NCBI GenBank assembly: GCA_001795165.1 | Contig: MGNS01000127.1 | Span: 84,277 to 90,999, forward strand | Length of the DNA: 6,723 nucleotides | From: Chloroflexi bacterium RBG_16_57_11 | GTDB lineage: Bacteria; Chloroflexota; Anaerolineae; Anaerolineales; UBA4823 | Reading direction: 5' to 3' | Shown here: one piece after another, positions 4,365 to 6,723 of the stretch | Layout: the number at the start of each line of letters is the position of its first letter | How positions within the stretch are numbered: position 1 is the first letter of the stretch | Made by a program: the position numbers and the translations under genes | Notes under the pieces: model-generated | The model's input: only the letters and a program-made list of their open reading frames with translations | Database searches by the model: none | Told to the model about the DNA's origin: nothing

Positions 4365-5822
4365 ATGCAACCCAAAATTTCGTTACTTTCCGATCAGCTG
4401 ATCAAACAGATCCTCGACGAAGCCTTCCAGTTGATGATGAAACCCGGCATCAAGGTGCAATCGCCTGAAGCACGCCAGCTGTTGGCTGCCGCCGGCGCGC
4501 AGGTCGACCCCACCAACGATGTGGCCCACATTCCGGTGGAGGTCGCCGCGCCGGCGCTGGAGAGCGCCCCCAAGCAGTTCTACCTGTACAACCGGCTTGG
4601 GGAGCCGGTGGTTAACTACGGCGGCGAGGCGGTGCATTTCGACCCCGGCTCGTCGGCCGTTCACATCCTGGACGCCGACACGCTGGAGCACCGGCCTGCT
4701 TATGCCCCCGATCTGGTGCGCATCATCAAGATCGCTGAGATGCTCCCCCAATATGACGCCCAATCGACCGCGGTGGTGTGCAACGAAGTCCCCAAGGCTA
4801 TCGGCGATCTCTACCGCCTGTTCCTGGTGCTGATGTACTCATCCAAGCCCATCGTAACCGGGGCGTTTTCGGTGCCCACCCTGCAAAACATGATCGATAT
4901 GCTGGCGATCTTCGCCGGTGGGCGGGGGGCGCTGGCCGAAAAGCCTCGGGCTGTGTTCGACGTGTGCCCGTCGCCGCCGCTGATCTGGAGCGAGTTCGGC
5001 GCGCAAAACCTGATCGACCTGGCGCGCGCCGGCGTCCCGGCGCAGATGGTTTCCATGCCCCTGGCGGGCGCCGCCGCCCCGGTCACCCTGTTGGGCGCGG
5101 TGGTGCAGCACGCCGCCGAGTGCATCAGCGGCATCGTCATCCACCAGCTCACCAAGCCCGGCGCGCCGATCGTGTGGGGCGGGGCGCCGGCGATCTTCGA
5201 CATGCGCAAAGGCACCACCCCGATGGGCGCCATGGAGACCGCCATGATCGACGCCTCCTACGCCGAGGTCGGTAAAGCGCTGGGGCTGCCCACCCACACC
5301 TACCTGGGCGCCAGCGACGCCAAGATCGTCGATGCCCAGGCGGGGCTGGAGAGCGGCGTCAGCGCGGTCGTCGGCGCCCTGGCGGGCATCAATATGATCT
5401 CCGGGGCGGGGATGCTGGATTTCCTGGCCTGCTTCAGCCCGGAAAAGCTGGCTCTGGACGCCGAAGCCATCGCCATGGCAAAACGCCTGCTGGACGGCGT
5501 CCGGGTGCACACCGACACCCTGGCGACCGCCATGTTCGAAGGGATCAACTTCAAGGGCGAATTCCTCAAGCAAAAGGTCACCCGCCAGTTGTTCGCCAAA
5601 GAGCAACATATCCCCTCGGCGGTGATCGACCGCAGCTCGGTGCGCGGCTGGCAGGAAGAAGGCAGCCTGGACGCCTTCGCCCGCGCCAAAGCCCGAGCCG
5701 AGGCATTGCTGAAAGAGTACCAGCCGCCGCAAATCCCGGCTGAACAGGTACAAGAGCTGCTCAAGATGGTCAAGGGCCTGGCTCACCAGGCAGGTATGGA
5801 CTCCCTGCCTGGGATCGAATGA
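4365..5822 (+). CDS. MttB-family corrinoid-dependent methyltransferase, non-pyrrolysine (second copy)
   Basis: A second full-length MTTB-superfamily protein (485 aa), clearly divergent from its upstream neighbour and so not a recent duplicate. The equivalent barrel segment reads PGAPIVWGGAPAIFDMRKG (265-283) and aligns without gaps to residues 276-294 of the first copy, sharing PGAP and D-[LM]-R-x-G. No TAG interrupts it. C-terminal RGWQEEGSLDAFARAKARAE (427-446) corresponds to the NEWQEKRDGAADWATAKARQ end of the first copy, a conserved family tail. The ATG is preceded only by a weak AAAGAG about nine bases away, suggesting lower or coupled translation. With one corrinoid gene for two methyltransferases, the two probably serve different substrates or successive demethylation steps and share the carrier; a mixed complex is also possible. 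Its stop codon overlaps the start of a small ORF (ATGA). Confidence 0.88.
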   Translation: MQPKISLLSDQLIKQILDEAFQLMMKPGIKVQSPEARQLLAAAGAQVDPTNDVAHIPVEVAAPALESAPKQFYLYNRLGEPVVNYGGEAVHFDPGSSAVHILDADTLEHRPAYAPDLVRIIKIAEMLPQYDAQSTAVVCNEVPKAIGDLYRLFLVLMYSSKPIVTGAFSVPTLQNMIDMLAIFAGGRGALAEKPRAVFDVCPSPPLIWSEFGAQNLIDLARAGVPAQMVSMPLAGAAAPVTLLGAVVQHAAECISGIVIHQLTKPGAPIVWGGAPAIFDMRKGTTPMGAMETAMIDASYAEVGKALGLPTHTYLGASDAKIVDAQAGLESGVSAVVGALAGINMISGAGMLDFLACFSPEKLALDAEAIAMAKRLLDGVRVHTDTLATAMFEGINFKGEFLKQKVTRQLFAKEQHIPSAVIDRSSVRGWQEEGSLDAFARAKARAEALLKEYQPPQIPAEQVQELLKMVKGLAHQAGMDSLPGIE

Positions 5823-5899
5823 GTTTGGGGACCCTGGCGTGCAGATCAATCCAAAACGTAATGATGAACCGGGCGATGAACCACGAGGTTTCCGAATGA
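5819..5899 (+). CDS. 26-codon bridging mini-ORF, possible translational coupler
   Basis: This ORF starts with ATG at 5819-5821, overlapping the TGA of the second methyltransferase gene (ATGA). It ends with TGA at 5897-5899, overlapping the ATG of the peptidase gene (ATGA again). It thus spans the 73-base gap exactly, with no stop inside. The predicted peptide, beginning MSLGTLACRS, shows no recognisable domain. It has only a weak ribosome binding site of its own, which fits re-initiation by ribosomes leaving the methyltransferase gene. The peptidase gene has its own GAGG site, so coupling is not required. It could be coincidental. Confidence 0.3.
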   Translation: MSLGTLACRSIQNVMMNRAMNHEVSE

Positions 5900-6723
5900 C
5901 AGATGCTCAACCGTTGGATTTGGCGCAACTGCTCCAGGTCCCCCACGTCGAACCGGAGGCCGGGTTCGATCTTTCACCGGACGGAAACCGGCTGGCCTTC
6001 TCCTGGAACCGCACCGGCCAGTGGGAGATTTACCAGATACGCCTGGATCGACCGGATGATCTCAGGCAAATCACTCGCGGCCCGGGCGCCAAGTTTACGC
6101 CGCGCTATTCCCCAGATGGGCTGCGTCTGGCTTACCTGGTCGATCTGGATGGCAGCGAGGCGTTCGATATTTGGGTGTGCGATCTTGAAACCGGCAGCAG
6201 CGCTAACCTGACACCCGAGACGGATTTCACCATCCAGCCCAGCTTGAGCTGGTCGCCGGACGGCGGGGCGCTGGCTTATATCTCGAACCAATCCGGGCGC
6301 TTCAGCACCTACCTGTTGGCTGTTGGGCTCCCCCCTCCCCAACCGGCTGCCTCACGGCCCGTCTTCGACCAGGGTGGACCGCATGTGGAGGTGCATGGAT
6401 CGCCGGACGGGCGCTGGCTGGCGGTGACCTGCGAAGGAGTAGGGCAGGATTATCACACCTATCTGGTTCCCCTGGACGCGCCACAGGCGGCGCGCCCAAT
6501 CGCCGTCGATGGCGTCCCCATCGCTGTCGATGGAAACCCAATCAACGCCAGGGAGGTGAGCTGGTCGCCGGACAGTACGTGCCTGGCGTTTTCTTCAGAC
6601 CTGCATGGCGGATACGACATTGGCGCTTATGAGGTGGGCAGCGGCGCAATCCGCTGGATCACTTCCGGGGCATGTGAAAAAGGCCATCCGGATTGGGCGC
6701 GTGATGGCAGGAGATTGGCCTTC
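5896..6723 (+). CDS. S9-family peptidase (prolyl oligopeptidase / acylaminoacyl peptidase type), N-terminal part
   Basis: The frame is open from an ATG at 5896 to the right edge (276 codons, incomplete). The visible part is a WD40/TolB-like beta-propeller with one SPDG-type turn per blade: residues 27-30 (DLSPDGNRLAFSW), 72-75, 120-123 (SWSPDGGALAYIS), 169-172, 224-227 (SPDS) and 268-271 (ARDG), at 44-55 residue steps. This is the usual N-terminal half of S9 peptidases of about 600-700 residues; the Ser-Asp-His alpha/beta-hydrolase domain would lie beyond the window, so activity is unproved. No signal peptide is seen, so it is probably cytoplasmic. GAGG lies seven bases before the start. It follows the methyltransferase genes in the same direction and may be co-transcribed, perhaps only by proximity. 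A TolB-like protein without a hydrolase domain remains possible. Confidence 0.8.
   Translation, partial: MTDAQPLDLAQLLQVPHVEPEAGFDLSPDGNRLAFSWNRTGQWEIYQIRLDRPDDLRQITRGPGAKFTPRYSPDGLRLAYLVDLDGSEAFDIWVCDLETGSSANLTPETDFTIQPSLSWSPDGGALAYISNQSGRFSTYLLAVGLPPPQPAASRPVFDQGGPHVEVHGSPDGRWLAVTCEGVGQDYHTYLVPLDAPQAARPIAVDGVPIAVDGNPINAREVSWSPDSTCLAFSSDLHGGYDIGAYEVGSGAIRWITSGACEKGHPDWARDGRRLAF
6496..6537 (+). repeat. 21-nt tandem duplication inside the S9 propeller
   Basis: Two adjacent 21-base units (6496-6516 and 6517-6537) encode PIAVDGV and PIAVDGN, followed by PI again. The duplication is in frame and adds seven residues to a loop between the fourth and fifth blades (residues 201-214). Synonymous differences (GCC/GCT) show that it is not brand new. 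Confidence 0.6.

Noticed and set aside
2859..5822. Pyrrolysine-containing trimethylamine methyltransferase
   Set aside because: Both MttB-like genes are open throughout without an internal TAG.
1..6723. CRISPR array, tRNA or rRNA
   Set aside because: No regularly spaced repeats, and no cloverleaf or rRNA-like stretches were seen on either strand.

Overview
The window looks like part of a GC-rich bacterial chromosome in which a small AT-richer accessory segment (about 1-1300) abuts a GC-rich catabolic operon (about 1318-6723). The gene set suggests an anaerobic or facultative bacterium that uses methylated amines: an FCD-type GntR regulator, a corrinoid protein, two MttB-family methyltransferases without pyrrolysine and an S9 peptidase. 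Members of Chloroflexota (Anaerolineae-like) are my best guess, but this rests on general impression and not on any marker gene.

Region 1 (1-987, genes on the minus strand) has the architecture of an integron gene cassette. Two small genes of unknown function are read leftwards. They are bounded by identical 7-base core sites (GTTAGGC on the minus strand, at 981-987 and 12-18). The genes are followed by an attC-like element of about 130 bp (12-141) with matching R-box ends and an L'/R' simple site. The first gene has a perfect ribosome binding site at its expected start, but that frame is closed after 16 codons by a TGA and then continues in the same frame, so it may be broken or translated by re-initiation. 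No integrase gene is visible.

Region 2 (957-1317) is non-coding. It holds a plausible leftward promoter with a near-perfect 20-bp palindrome over its -35 box, just outside the cassette boundary. Further right is a strong rightward promoter (TTTACA, 17 bp, TATAAT) whose -10 lies inside a 27-bp palindrome. That palindrome is a good candidate for the operator of the regulator gene that follows.

Region 3 (1318-5822, plus strand) is a corrinoid-dependent methyltransferase locus: the regulator, a B12-binding corrinoid protein with its DxHxxG motif, and two divergent MttB-superfamily methyltransferases. The first methyltransferase overlaps the corrinoid gene by 17 bases. In the expected scheme each MttB homologue moves a methyl group from a quaternary or tertiary amine onto the Co(I) of the shared corrinoid protein, and a further enzyme outside the window would pass it to tetrahydrofolate. 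The substrate cannot be read from the sequence. Neither enzyme has an in-frame TAG, so they belong with the non-pyrrolysine MttB group (glycine betaine, proline betaine, carnitine and similar demethylases) and not with true trimethylamine methyltransferase.

Region 4 (5819-6723) begins with a 26-codon mini-ORF that joins the second methyltransferase gene to the next gene through a 4-base ATGA overlap at each end. It is followed by the N-terminal beta-propeller of an S9-family (prolyl oligopeptidase / acylaminoacyl peptidase type) peptidase that runs off the right edge. The most novel items are the cassette-like element with unknown cargo, its interrupted first gene, the palindrome-covered promoters, and the pairing of one corrinoid protein with two unlike MttB homologues.
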